From NCBI RefSeq assembly GCF_900103975.1, contig NZ_FNIR01000002.1, forward strand, positions 310,001 through 374,000: a DNA stretch of 64,000 nucleotides. Reading direction: 5' to 3'. The notes under the pieces were generated by a model that saw only the letters and a list, made by a program, of their open reading frames with translations, had not been told where the DNA came from and did no database searches. Position 1 is the first letter of the stretch. The number at the start of each line of letters is the position of its first letter. The DNA is from Klenkia soli (GTDB taxonomy: Bacteria > Actinomycetota > Actinomycetes > Mycobacteriales > Geodermatophilaceae). The position numbers and the translations under genes are program-made. Below, in pieces: positions 8,749 through 17,191 of this stretch.

Positions 8749-9729
8749 ATGACCTCGACGCAGACCCCTCCCGCGCCCCCGGCCGAGCCCCCGCCGTCCC
8801 GCCGGATCAGCCGCCGCGGCTTCCTCGGCGGCGCCGCCGGGGTGCTGCTGGCCGCCGGTGGCGGCGGCACCTGGTGGGCCCTGGACCGGTTCGTCGTCGA
8901 CCACGTGCAGGTCGCGGACGCCTCGGCCTACGAGGCCGCCTCCGGCGTCGACGCCGGCACGACCGCGACCTCGAACGGCTCCGTCAGCGGTGACACCTAC
9001 AGCTCCGACCAGGCGGCCATCACGATCTCGACGGTCGTGACCGGGAGCGGCGACTCCACGGTCACCTACTTCGTCGCCGACGTCGTCCTCACCGACGCCA
9101 CCGTGCTCCGCTCGGCGTTCGCGAACGACGAGTTCGGGCTGAACATCACCGAGGACCCCTCCGACATCGCCGCCCGCGTGGGCGCCGTGTGGGCGGTCAA
9201 CGGCGACTACTACGGGTTCCGCGAGACCGGCATCGTCATCCGCAACGGGGTCGCCTACCGCGACGCCGGCGCCCGCGAGGGCATGGCCTTCTACCGCGAC
9301 GGCTCGGTGCGCGTCTACGACGAGACGGCGACGACGGCCGCGGACCTGGTGGCCGCCGGGGTGTGGAACACGCTGTCCTTCGGCCCGGCGATCGTCGAGG
9401 CCGGCGCCGTGGTGTCGGGGATCGACTCCGTCGAGGTGGACACCAACGTCGGCAACCACTCGATCCAGGGCGACCAGCCGCGCACCGCGGTGGGGGTCAT
9501 CGACAGCAACCACCTGGTGTTCGTCGTGGTCGACGGGCGCAGCGAGGGCTACAGCGAGGGCGTCACGCTGCCCGAGCTGGCCCAGATCTTCGTGGGGCTG
9601 GGCGCGGTCACCGCCTACAACATCGACGGCGGCGGCTCCTCGACGATGGTCTTCGACGGCGCGCTGGTCAACGACCCGCTGGGCAAGGGCCAGGAGCGCG
9701 GCACCTCCGACGTCCTCTACATCGCGTGA
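8749..9729 (+). CDS. Tat-exported phosphodiester glycosidase (NAGPA domain) protein
   Basis: A 326-aa protein with a twin-arginine signal (SRRISRRGFLGG, residues 17-28) followed by a hydrophobic stretch, so it is exported folded. The body is the NAGPA fold of the human 'uncovering enzyme', which removes GlcNAc from a phosphodiester: VWAVNGDYYGF, SFGPAIVEAG, QPRTAVGVID, and the C-terminal active-site region YNIDGGGSSTMV. The substrate here is unknown; a sugar phosphodiester in the cell wall or a secreted polymer is plausible. It diverges from the DUF4956-VTC-lipoprotein operon and overlaps the next glycosyltransferase gene by GTGA. The ATG at 8749 was chosen because upstream codons do not extend the signal sensibly. 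Confidence 0.88.
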   Translation: MTSTQTPPAPPAEPPPSRRISRRGFLGGAAGVLLAAGGGGTWWALDRFVVDHVQVADASAYEAASGVDAGTTATSNGSVSGDTYSSDQAAITISTVVTGSGDSTVTYFVADVVLTDATVLRSAFANDEFGLNITEDPSDIAARVGAVWAVNGDYYGFRETGIVIRNGVAYRDAGAREGMAFYRDGSVRVYDETATTAADLVAAGVWNTLSFGPAIVEAGAVVSGIDSVEVDTNVGNHSIQGDQPRTAVGVIDSNHLVFVVVDGRSEGYSEGVTLPELAQIFVGLGAVTAYNIDGGGSSTMVFDGALVNDPLGKGQERGTSDVLYIA

Positions 9730-10796
9730 CCGTCGTCCTGGTCCCGGCCTACCGGCCCGACGGCCGGCTGCCCGCGCTGCTGGCCGCGCTGCGCCGACTG
9801 GACCCCCGGCTGGACCTGCTGGTGGTGGACGACGGCTCGCCCGGTCCGGTGCTCGAGGAGTGCCGGGCGCTGGGGGCCACGGTGCTGCACCACGGGGTCA
9901 ACCGGGGCAAGGGCGCCGCGCTGCGCACCGGGTTCGCGCACGTCGCGCTGGTCTCGCCCGGGTCCGCGGTCGTCACCGCCGACGCCGACGGCCAGCACCT
10001 GCCCGAGGACGTCGTCCGGGTGGCCGCCGCCGTCGGCGCCGGGGTGGTGCTGGGGGTGCGCTCCTTCGGCGGGGACGACGTCCCGCTGCGGTCGCGGGTG
10101 GGCAACCGGGTGTCCGCCGTCCTGGTCCGGGCCGCCACCGGCCGGGCGCTGGTCGACACCCAGACCGGGCTGCGCGGGTTCGCCCCCGACCTGCTGCCCT
10201 GGCTGCTCACCGTCACCGGCGACCGGTTCGAGTACGAGCTGCGGGTGCTGCTCGAGGCCGCCCGCCGCGGGACGCCGATCGAGCAGCTGCCGATCGCCAC
10301 CGTCTACCTGGAGGGGAACGCGTCCTCGCACTTCTCGCCGGTGCGCGACTCGCTGCGGGTCTACCGACCGCTGGCGCTGTTCCTGCTCTCGTCGCTGTCG
10401 GCCTTCGTGGTCGACCTCGGTGCGCTGCTGGTGCTGGGGGCGCTCACCGGGTCGCTGTGGGTGTCGGTGGTCGGCGCCCGGTTGCTCAGCGGGACGGTGA
10501 ACTACCAGGTCAACCGGCGGGTGGTGTTCTCCGCGCGGGGCGGCCGCCGCACGGTGCTCGGCTACGCGGCGCTGGCCGGGTCGCTGCTGGCCGCCAACCT
10601 CGCGCTGATCAGCGCGCTGACCTGGCTCGGGGCGTCGTTGCTGGCCGCCAAGCTGACCACCGAGGTGCTCCTGGTGGGCATCAGCTTCACCGTGCAGCGC
10701 TGCGCCGTCTTCCGCCGTCGCCGCGCGGCCCGGGCGCCCGACCGGCAGATTGTGATCTCGGGCGGGCCGGGCGCGGATCTGGTTACCCGCCGGTAA
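9726..10796 (+). CDS. GT2 glycosyltransferase fused to GtrA membrane domain
   Basis: A 356-aa fusion. Residues 1-215 are a GT-A fold: VVDDGSPG, GVNRGKGAALRTGF, the DXD-type TADADGQH, and TGLRGF, typical of dolichol/polyprenyl-phosphate hexose synthases. Residues 220-340 are GtrA-like, with about four membrane segments and the conserved NYQVNRRVVFS. Such proteins move a sugar onto polyprenyl phosphate and help flip it outward for cell-wall glycosylation. The GTG start overlaps the stop of the phosphodiester glycosidase (GTGA), so the two are coupled. The pairing suggests that the sugar added by one enzyme could be trimmed by the other, but this is inference. Confidence 0.9.
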   Translation: MTVVLVPAYRPDGRLPALLAALRRLDPRLDLLVVDDGSPGPVLEECRALGATVLHHGVNRGKGAALRTGFAHVALVSPGSAVVTADADGQHLPEDVVRVAAAVGAGVVLGVRSFGGDDVPLRSRVGNRVSAVLVRAATGRALVDTQTGLRGFAPDLLPWLLTVTGDRFEYELRVLLEAARRGTPIEQLPIATVYLEGNASSHFSPVRDSLRVYRPLALFLLSSLSAFVVDLGALLVLGALTGSLWVSVVGARLLSGTVNYQVNRRVVFSARGGRRTVLGYAALAGSLLAANLALISALTWLGASLLAAKLTTEVLLVGISFTVQRCAVFRRRRAARAPDRQIVISGGPGADLVTRR

Positions 10797-10836
10797 CTTG
10801 GAGCCGACCCCGCCCGACGACGTGCAGGAGACCGTG

Positions 10837-12093
10837 ATGACCGCGACCGACGAGACCACCACCGGCACGGTCGAGATGGAGCCGCGCCGGCCCGACCTGC
10901 TGCCGCCGTGGCACACCCCCGAGCGCGAGGCGCTGCAGCTGCAGGCGCGGGCGTTCGCGATGGACGAGGTGCTGCCGGTGGCCGACGAGCTCGACCCGCA
11001 GAAGGGCGAGATCCCGCAGCGCATCCTCGAGCGGCTCGGCGAGCTCGGGTACTTCGGCATCACCATCCCCACCGAGGACGGCGGCCTGGGTCTCGGCGTC
11101 TTCGAGTACTGCATGGTCAGCGAGGAGCTGGCCCGGGCGTGGATGAGCGTCGCGTCGATCCTGGCCCGCTCGCAGGGCATGGGCACCTCCGTCGCCGACG
11201 AGGCCCGCCGGTCGGAGCTGCTGCGCAAGTCCGCCGCCGGTTCGTGGATCGGCGCCGTGGCCCTGAGCGAGCCCGACGCCGGCTCGGACCTGGCCAACGT
11301 GCAGACCCGCGCGGTGCGCGACGGCGACGAGTGGGTCATCACCGGGCACAAGCGCTGGTGCGGCAACGCCAAGGCCGCCGACTTCATCCAGGTGCTGGTG
11401 CGGGTGGCCGACCCCGAGCCGGGGGAGTCCCGCTCGCGCGGGCTGCGCAACGTGCTGCTGGCCAAGGAGCGCGGCTCGTTCCCGGCGGGCCTGTCCGGCT
11501 ACCCGATCGACAAGGTCGGCTACCACGGCTTCCTGACCTGGGACCTGCAGTTCGACGGCGTCCGCATCCCGGCCGACGACCTGATCGTGGCCCCGGGCGA
11601 CGCCGACGGCGACGGGGGCTCGAAGGCCGGGTTCGCCGAGGCGCAGGCCTTCCTCAACACCGCCCGGGTGCACACCGCGGCGCGCGCGGTCGGGCTGGCC
11701 CGGGCCGCGGTCGAGGACACCACCACCTACCTGCAGGAGCGCGAGCAGTTCGGCCACCCGATCGGCGACTTCCAGGCGCTGCGGTTCGCCCTGGCCGAGA
11801 TGGCGGCCGACGTCGAGCAGTCCCGGGCGTTCTACCGCCAGGTCGCGCACCTGCTCGACGTCGGCGTCCCCTGCGAGCGGGAGGCGGCGATGGTGAAGCT
11901 GCAGGCCACCGAGATGGCGGTGCGGGTGACCAACCAGGCCATGCAGCTGCACGGCGGCAACGGCTACACCACCGAGCGCCAGGTCGAGCGGCACTGGCGC
12001 GACGCCCGGCTGACCACGATCTTCGAGGGCACCAGCGAGATCCAGAAGCGCATCATCAGCGACCGCATGCTGCCCCGGTCACCTCTCACCTGA
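10837..12093 (+). CDS. Acyl-CoA dehydrogenase
   Basis: A 418-aa FAD flavoprotein that introduces the alpha,beta double bond into an acyl-CoA and passes electrons to ETF; cytosolic. It shows the FAD/substrate motif LSEPDAGSDLANVQT, KRWCGNAKAADF, LQLHGGNGYTTERQ-type helix residues and the C-terminal TTIFEGTSEIQKRII, which carries the usual catalytic Glu. AGGAG at 10826-10830 stands six bases before the ATG at 10837, which decides the start over the upstream in-frame ATG-like codons. It is a single-gene unit followed by a convergent hypothetical gene. The chain-length specificity cannot be told. Confidence 0.93.
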   Translation: MTATDETTTGTVEMEPRRPDLLPPWHTPEREALQLQARAFAMDEVLPVADELDPQKGEIPQRILERLGELGYFGITIPTEDGGLGLGVFEYCMVSEELARAWMSVASILARSQGMGTSVADEARRSELLRKSAAGSWIGAVALSEPDAGSDLANVQTRAVRDGDEWVITGHKRWCGNAKAADFIQVLVRVADPEPGESRSRGLRNVLLAKERGSFPAGLSGYPIDKVGYHGFLTWDLQFDGVRIPADDLIVAPGDADGDGGSKAGFAEAQAFLNTARVHTAARAVGLARAAVEDTTTYLQEREQFGHPIGDFQALRFALAEMAADVEQSRAFYRQVAHLLDVGVPCEREAAMVKLQATEMAVRVTNQAMQLHGGNGYTTERQVERHWRDARLTTIFEGTSEIQKRIISDRMLPRSPLT

Positions 12094-12111
12094 CCGGGGT
12101 GGCGCGCGGCG

Positions 12112-12519
12112 TCAGGCGAGCTGGGCGCGGAGCTGGCGGCAGCGGTGGGCGGCCTCCGCGGCGGCCTCGGCCTGCAGCCGGCAGGTGCGCAGCTCCAGGT
12201 TCTGCGCGCCGAGGTGGGCGCTGCGGTCCAGCGCGTGCACCGTCGTGCCCAGGATCGAGCGGACGACGGCGCTGCCGGCCGGGGTGTTGCGGGCCAGGAT
12301 GCGGCGGGCGACCGCGGCCAGGTCGGCGGCGTCCTGCGTGGCGGCGATGACGCTGCGCAGTGCGCCGACCTCCGCGCTGCCCATGAGGGTGGCGACGCTG
12401 GTGAGGGCGACCTGCTCGTAGCCGGCCAGGGCGTCGATGGTGCCGGCGAGCTGGTCGGGAGCGGTGCTCAGCGGGACGACGCGGGCTTCCTCGCGCAGCA
12501 TGGTGGTGGTCGACTGCAT
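12112..12519 (-). CDS. Hypothetical alpha-helical protein
   Basis: A 135-aa protein rich in Ala, Leu, Arg and Gln with no signal peptide or membrane segment. The periodic hydrophobics (residues 20-125) suggest a helical bundle of four to five helices. There are two Cys residues near the C-terminus (RTCRLQ, AHRCRQL). I do not recognise a family. AGGAGG lies 5 bases before the ATG at 12519, so the start is well supported. It converges on the acyl-CoA dehydrogenase with 18 bases between them and diverges from the membrane acyltransferase. Confidence 0.75.
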   Translation of the reverse strand: MQSTTTMLREEARVVPLSTAPDQLAGTIDALAGYEQVALTSVATLMGSAEVGALRSVIAATQDAADLAAVARRILARNTPAGSAVVRSILGTTVHALDRSAHLGAQNLELRTCRLQAEAAAEAAHRCRQLRAQLA

Positions 12520-12617
12520 GGCTTCCTCCTGGGTGGGGCGTACGGGTCCCACAGCACGCCCGGAGTCCGGGAAACGGCTGTGAACCTGCTCCCGGGTGGC
12601 TGCGGAACCGGTGCGGG

Positions 12618-13661
12618 ATGCCTGTGCGGCTCCACCATGGGCGCGTGGCGGACAGGGTGCGGTTGCACGGGGTGGACGTCGCCCGCGGGCTGGCCGTCGT
12701 CGGCATGCTCTTCGTCGACAACCGGGGCAACGGCGAGATCGGCACCCAGTTCGTGCACGCGCCGTGGCACGGGCTGCGGGTCGCCGACGTCGTCTTCCCG
12801 GTGTTCCTGCTGGTGGTCGGGGTGTCGATGCCGTTCTCCCGGCGCGGCGACCGGCCGCGGGCCGTGCTGACCAGGGTGCTCAAGCTCGCCCTGCTGGGCT
12901 GGCTGATCGTCGTGGCGAAGTACGGCTTCGACTCGGTCGGCGCCGGGGTGCTCGGGCACATCGCCGGGGCGTACCTGCTGTGCTGGCTGCTCCTGCGGCT
13001 GCCCCGCCGCGCCCAGGTGCCCACCGCGGCGGGGGTGCTCGCCGTCCTCACGGTGGTCGCGGTGCTGGTGCCGGTGCCCGGCACGGGGCGGACGGCGGTC
13101 GACCCCGACCTCTCGTGGGCGCACTGGTTCGACGACCTGCTGGGGCTGGACTTCTCCGCCGAGGCACCGCACTCCTACCTGCCCAGCGCGGTCACCGTGT
13201 TCATCGGCGTGCTGGCCGGGCGGGTGCTGCTGGAGTGGGGTGCCCGCGGTGCGCTGCCCCGCATGCTGGCCGCGGCCGGGGTGCTGCTGGCGCTCGGGCT
13301 GGTGCTCGCCCCGCTGCTGCCGGTCAACAAGCGGCTCTGGACGCCGTCGTTCGTGCTGGTCACCGGCGGGATCGGGCTGCTGGTGCTGGCTGCGGCGATC
13401 TGGCTGGTCGACGTCCGGGGGGTGCGGCGGCCCTTCCGGCCGGCCGAGGTGCTGGGGCTCAACGCGATCGTGGCGTTCGCGCTGTCGGAGCTGCTGTTCC
13501 GGGCGGTGCTGCGGTACCGGTTCCAACCCGCGGTCGACGGCTGGCTCACCGACCTGACCAGCGCGACCACGTCGGCCTACCTGTACGCGGCGTTCTCCGT
13601 GGTCGTGGTGTGGGCGGTGTGCCAGGTGCTGGCCCGGCGGGGGATCGTCGTGCGCATCTGA
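12618..13661 (+). CDS. Membrane acyltransferase-like protein (DUF1624/DUF5009, heparan-glucosaminide N-acetyltransferase type)
   Basis: A 347-aa multi-spanning protein with about ten hydrophobic segments. The N-terminal signature GVDVARGLAVVGMLFVDN and ADVVFPVFLLVVGVSM matches the DUF1624/DUF5009 group related to lysosomal heparan-alpha-glucosaminide N-acetyltransferase, which carries acetyl groups across the membrane onto glucosamine. A cell-wall or exopolysaccharide amino sugar is a possible acceptor. The start is uncertain: ATG 12618 has no clear ribosome-binding site, and GTG 12645 just before the conserved domain is equally possible. It stands alone between a hypothetical and a VOC gene. 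Confidence 0.8.
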   Translation: MPVRLHHGRVADRVRLHGVDVARGLAVVGMLFVDNRGNGEIGTQFVHAPWHGLRVADVVFPVFLLVVGVSMPFSRRGDRPRAVLTRVLKLALLGWLIVVAKYGFDSVGAGVLGHIAGAYLLCWLLLRLPRRAQVPTAAGVLAVLTVVAVLVPVPGTGRTAVDPDLSWAHWFDDLLGLDFSAEAPHSYLPSAVTVFIGVLAGRVLLEWGARGALPRMLAAAGVLLALGLVLAPLLPVNKRLWTPSFVLVTGGIGLLVLAAAIWLVDVRGVRRPFRPAEVLGLNAIVAFALSELLFRAVLRYRFQPAVDGWLTDLTSATTSAYLYAAFSVVVVWAVCQVLARRGIVVRI

Positions 13662-13680
13662 TCCGCCGCCGGGCCGGACC

Positions 13681-14112
13681 TCACCAGGTCGAGGGCGTGA
13701 TGACGTCGAGCGCCCAGGTGACGCCGAACCGGTCGGTCACCATGCCGTACAGCGACGAGAACCCGGCGGGGCCGAGGTCGGCGCGCACCGTGCCGCCCTC
13801 GGCCAGGCCGCGGAAGAAGCGGGTGATCTCGTCGGCGTCGTCCCCGCGCACCGAGACGTACAGCGAGTCGAACCCCTGGTCGTACGCCCGGCCGGGCGGC
13901 ACGTCGAAGGCCATGATCGAGAACCCGGCCGGCGAGGTCACGCCGCCCCAGATGATCTGGTCGTCGACGGCACCGTCGGCGCGGTCCCGGTCGGTGCCGC
14001 CCTGGGCGAAGGTGAAGGACCGGACCTCGCCGCCGAACACGGCGGCGTAGTGCTCCAGGGCGGCCCGGGCCTGACCGCGGAAGTTGAGGTGGGTGGTCGT
14101 CGTGATGCTCAT
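13681..14112 (-). CDS. VOC family protein (PhnB-like glyoxalase fold)
   Basis: A 143-aa cytosolic protein of the vicinal-oxygen-chelate fold. It shows HLNFRGQARAALEHYAAVFGG at the N-terminus and YGMVTDRFGVTWALDV at the C-terminus, the PhnB/3-demethylubiquinone-like subgroup, most of which have no proven activity. It is divergent from a WYL-domain regulator across 62 bases, a pairing often seen for YafY-type regulators, so it is the likely target of that regulator. ATG 14112 was preferred to the in-frame GTG three codons upstream because the conserved fold starts just after it. Confidence 0.85.
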   Translation of the reverse strand: MSITTTTHLNFRGQARAALEHYAAVFGGEVRSFTFAQGGTDRDRADGAVDDQIIWGGVTSPAGFSIMAFDVPPGRAYDQGFDSLYVSVRGDDADEITRFFRGLAEGGTVRADLGPAGFSSLYGMVTDRFGVTWALDVITPSTW

Positions 14113-14174
14113 GGCGACCACTGTGCCGGGGGTAGCGGCCAGTTGCTGACCTATACGTGCGCGATGCTGGGCGG

Positions 14175-15113
14175 GTGAGCGGAACCCCGGGTCGGTTGCT
14201 GTCCCTGCTGTCGTTGCTGCAGTCCCGCCGCGACTGGCCGGGGTCGTTGCTGGCCGCCCGGCTGGAGGTCAGCCCGCGCACCGTGCGCCGGGACGTCGAC
14301 CGGCTCCGCGAGCTGGGCTACCCGGTGCAGGCCTCGATGGGCCCCGACGGCGGCTACCGCCTGGCCGCCGGCGCCGACCTGCCCCCGCTGCTGTTCGACG
14401 ACGAGCAGGCCGTCGCGCTCGCGGTCGCCCTGCAGCTGGCACCCGGGGACGCCGCCTACCGCGCCCTGACCACCGTCCGTCAGGTGCTGCCCGCCCGGCT
14501 GCGGCACCGGGTGGACGCCGTCCAGGTCGCGCCGCTGCCGGCCGCCCCGGTGCCCGAGGTCGACCCGCAGGTGCTGGTCGCGGTGAGCGGCGCGGTGCGG
14601 GCCCGGCAGGAGCTGCGGTTCGACCTCGCGGACGCCGTCCGCCGCACCCAGCCGCACGCCGTCCTGGCCCGGGGTGGCCGCTGGTACCTGCTGGCCTGGG
14701 ACCTCGACCGGGACGACTGGCGCACCTTCCGGCTGGACCGGATCACCCCGCGCACCCCGCTGGGCGCCCGGTTCACCCCGCGCGCGGTGCCCGGCGGTGA
14801 CCCCGGAGCCTTCGTGGCCGCGCTGTTCCGGGGTTCCCGCGACCCCGCCGAGGGCTGGCCGTGCCGCGGGTCGGCGGAGCTCGCCGTCCCCGCGGCGGAG
14901 CTCGTGCCCTACCTCGGCGACGCCGCCGTCGAGCCGCTGGGCGACGGCCGCTGCCGGGTCTCCGCCGGTGCGTGGTCCTGGACCGGCCTGGCGGCGTCCC
15001 TGCTCCGCCTCGACGCCGACGTCTCGCAGGCCGAACCGCCAGAACTGGCGGAGGCCTTCACCAGGCTCGCCGCCCGCTGCGCCGCCGCCGGGACGTCGTC
15101 GAGTGGCGCCTGA
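14175..15113 (+). CDS. YafY-type transcriptional regulator with HTH and WYL domains
   Basis: A 312-aa regulator. The N-terminal winged HTH (residues 3-60; LEVSPRTVRRDVDRLRELGYP, GPDGGYRL) is followed by a WYL domain. In the latter, ARGGRWYLLAWDLDRDDWRTFRLDRI at about 160-185 carries the WYL signature and conserved Arg residues that bind nucleic acid or nucleotide-like ligands in other members. It probably controls the divergent VOC gene and itself. A CTATAC -10-like box at 14151-14156 lies about 19 bases before the GTG at 14175, giving a short leader. A GTG at 14157 is an alternative start but overlaps that box. The stop lies inside a terminator hairpin. Confidence 0.9.
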   Translation: MSGTPGRLLSLLSLLQSRRDWPGSLLAARLEVSPRTVRRDVDRLRELGYPVQASMGPDGGYRLAAGADLPPLLFDDEQAVALAVALQLAPGDAAYRALTTVRQVLPARLRHRVDAVQVAPLPAAPVPEVDPQVLVAVSGAVRARQELRFDLADAVRRTQPHAVLARGGRWYLLAWDLDRDDWRTFRLDRITPRTPLGARFTPRAVPGGDPGAFVAALFRGSRDPAEGWPCRGSAELAVPAAELVPYLGDAAVEPLGDGRCRVSAGAWSWTGLAASLLRLDADVSQAEPPELAEAFTRLAARCAAAGTSSSGA

Positions 15114-15154
15114 GGGTCTGGACCGGGCCGGTCGCGAACCCTCAGCCGCCACTC
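15101..15154. terminator. 17-bp inverted repeat at convergent gene ends
   Basis: The arms 15101-15117 (GAGTGGCGCCTGAGGGT) and 15138-15154 pair with one mismatch around a 20-base GC-rich loop. The left arm contains the stop codon of the WYL regulator, and the right arm ends five bases from the stop of the convergent deacetylase. It probably terminates both transcripts. The outer GAGTG-C-GC-TGAG pattern resembles the hairpins at 5415 and 56464. Confidence 0.7.
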
Positions 15155-15158
15155 GCCG

Positions 15159-16064
15159 TCAGTTGCCGGCGACCGCGGGCTGGCCGCCGACCGGCTCGGC
15201 CTCGCTCATCGCCAGCAACCGGTTCGCGCTCATCAGGGTGATGCCGCGGTCGGCGATCTGCTGCAGCGCCGACGGCAGCGCCTGCACCTCCAGCTCGCGG
15301 CGCTCGGCCAGCGCCTTCGCGAACGAGGCGTCGGGGTCGAAGGTGCCCTGCCCGATGCCGTCGTGCAGGCCCAGCACGTCACCGGCGATCACCGTCTGGC
15401 CCATGTAGTCGCCGATGTGCGAGACCGAGCCGGAGTCACCGGGCCCGCGGGTGACCGACCAGATGTAGGTGTCGTAGCCCAGCTCGGCGGCCACCCGCAG
15501 CGCGTAGCCGGTGATCTCCCCGCGCGGGGGCCGGAAGCTGGTGAACGGCGCGTCGATGATCGCGGACACCTCGTCGCGGCAGCGCACCAGCTCGTCGCGG
15601 GTCTGCGCCGCGGTCAGCGTGGTGAGGTCCTTGTGGGTCCAGGTGTGGTTGCCGATCTCGTGGCCGGCCGCCACCACCTCGCGCAGCAGGTCGGGGTGCT
15701 GCACGGCGTTGTAGCCCATGACGTTGAACGTGGCGGTGACCCCGGCGGCGGCGAGGGCCTCGAGGATCCGCGGGGTGAAGTCCGGGGTCGGGCCGTCGTC
15801 GAAGCTGATGCAGGCGATCGGCTGGGTCACCGTGGTGTTCCAGACGACCCGGTGCGTGCCCAGCCGGGCCACCGCCTCGCCCTCGTCGGCCGCGCCACCG
15901 GCCTCCATGAACTGCTGCTGCGCCGCGGCGCGGGCCGCGTCGCGCACGTCGTCGTCGCTGCGCGTGAGCACGGTGCCCAGCGTGCCGCCCACCGCACCCC
16001 CCACGGCCAGACCGCCGAGGCCCAGTCCGGCGCGACCGAGGAACTGCCTCCTGCTGCTGCTCAT
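15159..16064 (-). CDS. Tat-exported polysaccharide deacetylase (NodB domain)
   Basis: A 301-aa protein with a twin-arginine signal (SSSRRQFLGRAGLGLGG, residues 2-18), so it acts outside the membrane. The NodB/CE4 domain spans residues 80-280. It includes motif 1 SFDDGPT (the first Asp is the base, the second binds metal), motif 2 HTWTHKDL (metal His-x3-His), motif 3 RPPRGEITGYA and the late motif LGLHDGIGQ. It likely removes N-acetyl groups from peptidoglycan or another amino-sugar polymer. The ATG start at 16064 faces the flippase-like gene across 113 bases. No operon partner. Confidence 0.9.
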   Translation of the reverse strand: MSSSRRQFLGRAGLGLGGLAVGGAVGGTLGTVLTRSDDDVRDAARAAAQQQFMEAGGAADEGEAVARLGTHRVVWNTTVTQPIACISFDDGPTPDFTPRILEALAAAGVTATFNVMGYNAVQHPDLLREVVAAGHEIGNHTWTHKDLTTLTAAQTRDELVRCRDEVSAIIDAPFTSFRPPRGEITGYALRVAAELGYDTYIWSVTRGPGDSGSVSHIGDYMGQTVIAGDVLGLHDGIGQGTFDPDASFAKALAERRELEVQALPSALQQIADRGITLMSANRLLAMSEAEPVGGQPAVAGN

Positions 16065-16163
16065 GCCCCGTTTCTACCGTCCCGGGGCTGGGAGACGGCT
16101 GCCAGTTCGGCATCGTGGGCTGTGGGTCACCTGGGAACGGGGCCAGCGGGCGTCGGGCCGACC

Positions 16164-16169
16164 TACCGT
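16164..16169 (+). promoter_or_regulatory. Leaderless -10 box for the UPF0104 gene
   Basis: TACCGT fits the actinobacterial TANNNT -10 consensus and ends 8 bases before the GTG at 16178, so transcription would begin at or next to the start codon. There is no Shine-Dalgarno before that GTG. Confidence 0.5.
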
Positions 16170-16177
16170 CACCGGAC

Positions 16178-17191
16178 GTGACGGGTGCGGGGACGACGGG
16201 ACGGCGGCTGGCGGTCGCCGCGGTGGTCGGCGCCGTCGTCCTGGTGGTGGTCTGGACCCAGCGGCGGGACCTGACCGACGTCGCCCACGAGGTGCACCTG
16301 GCCGACCCGCGCTGGCTGCTCGCGCTGGCCGGGGCCCTGCTGCTGTGGTGGGCCGCCTGGACGGCGCTGCAGGCGACCGCGCTGGCCGGGGTGACCCGGG
16401 TGCGGGTCGCCGACCTGCCCGAGATCGCCCGCGGCGCGGTGACCGCGGTGGCGCTGAACTCCGTGGTCACCTCGGCCGGGCTGGCCGGGCTGGCCCCGAT
16501 GGCCCGGGCGGGCCGCCGGCGCGGGATGCCGCGGGCCGAGGTCGCCAGCGGCTACCTGCTGGCCGCCACCGTCACCGACCTGGGCTTCGTGCTGGTGCTG
16601 GTGGCCGGCTTCGGCGTGCTGGGCGCGCACGGCCGGCTGACCGGGCTGGACCTGCTGGCCGGTGGCCTGTTCCTCGCCCTGACCGCCGGCCGGGTGGTGC
16701 TCACGGTGCTGGCGGTCCGCCGACCGGCCGCGCTGCACGGCCTGCTGGCCCGGGCGCTGCGGGTGCGGGCGTGGGTGCTGCGGCGGCCGGTGGCCGAGCC
16801 CGACCCGGCCCGCACGCACGAACTGGTCGAGGCCGCCGAGCTGGTCACCCGCCGTCCCGCCCGGGCGGTGCCGCCGCTGCTGGCCGCCACCGTCGTCGAC
16901 GTCGCCGGGGTGCTCATGCTGTGGGCCGCGCTGGCCGCCGTCGGCGGGCCGGTCGACCTCGGCCTGGCCCTCTCGGCGTACGTGCTGGCGTCGGTCGCGG
17001 CGATCCTCGGGCCGATCCCGGGCGGGGTCGGTGCCGCCGAGGTGGGCTCGGTCGCGGCGCTGACCGTCGCGGGGGTGCCGCTGGGCGTCGCAGTCGCCGC
17101 CACGCTGCTGTTCCGGGTCGCCGAGTTCTGGGTGCCGCTCGCCGTGGGCGGGCTGGCGTGGATCACCGCACGACGGGAGGTGGCGGCGTGA
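16178..17191 (+). CDS. UPF0104 / flippase-like integral membrane protein
   Basis: A 337-aa protein with about eight membrane segments, related to the N-terminal flippase half of MprF. Conserved features are SVVTSAGLAGLAPMARAGRRRG, where loop charges follow a membrane helix, and the late SVAAILGPIPGGVGAAEVG, the glycine-rich family signature. It is followed, with a GTGA overlap, by a protein carrying the DUF2156 synthase domain, so the pair looks like MprF split into two genes: this one would flip an aminoacylated or other lipid to the outer leaflet. The GTG start at 16178 is supported by a leaderless -10 box. The lipid is not known. Confidence 0.85.
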   Translation: MTGAGTTGRRLAVAAVVGAVVLVVVWTQRRDLTDVAHEVHLADPRWLLALAGALLLWWAAWTALQATALAGVTRVRVADLPEIARGAVTAVALNSVVTSAGLAGLAPMARAGRRRGMPRAEVASGYLLAATVTDLGFVLVLVAGFGVLGAHGRLTGLDLLAGGLFLALTAGRVVLTVLAVRRPAALHGLLARALRVRAWVLRRPVAEPDPARTHELVEAAELVTRRPARAVPPLLAATVVDVAGVLMLWAALAAVGGPVDLGLALSAYVLASVAAILGPIPGGVGAAEVGSVAALTVAGVPLGVAVAATLLFRVAEFWVPLAVGGLAWITARREVAA

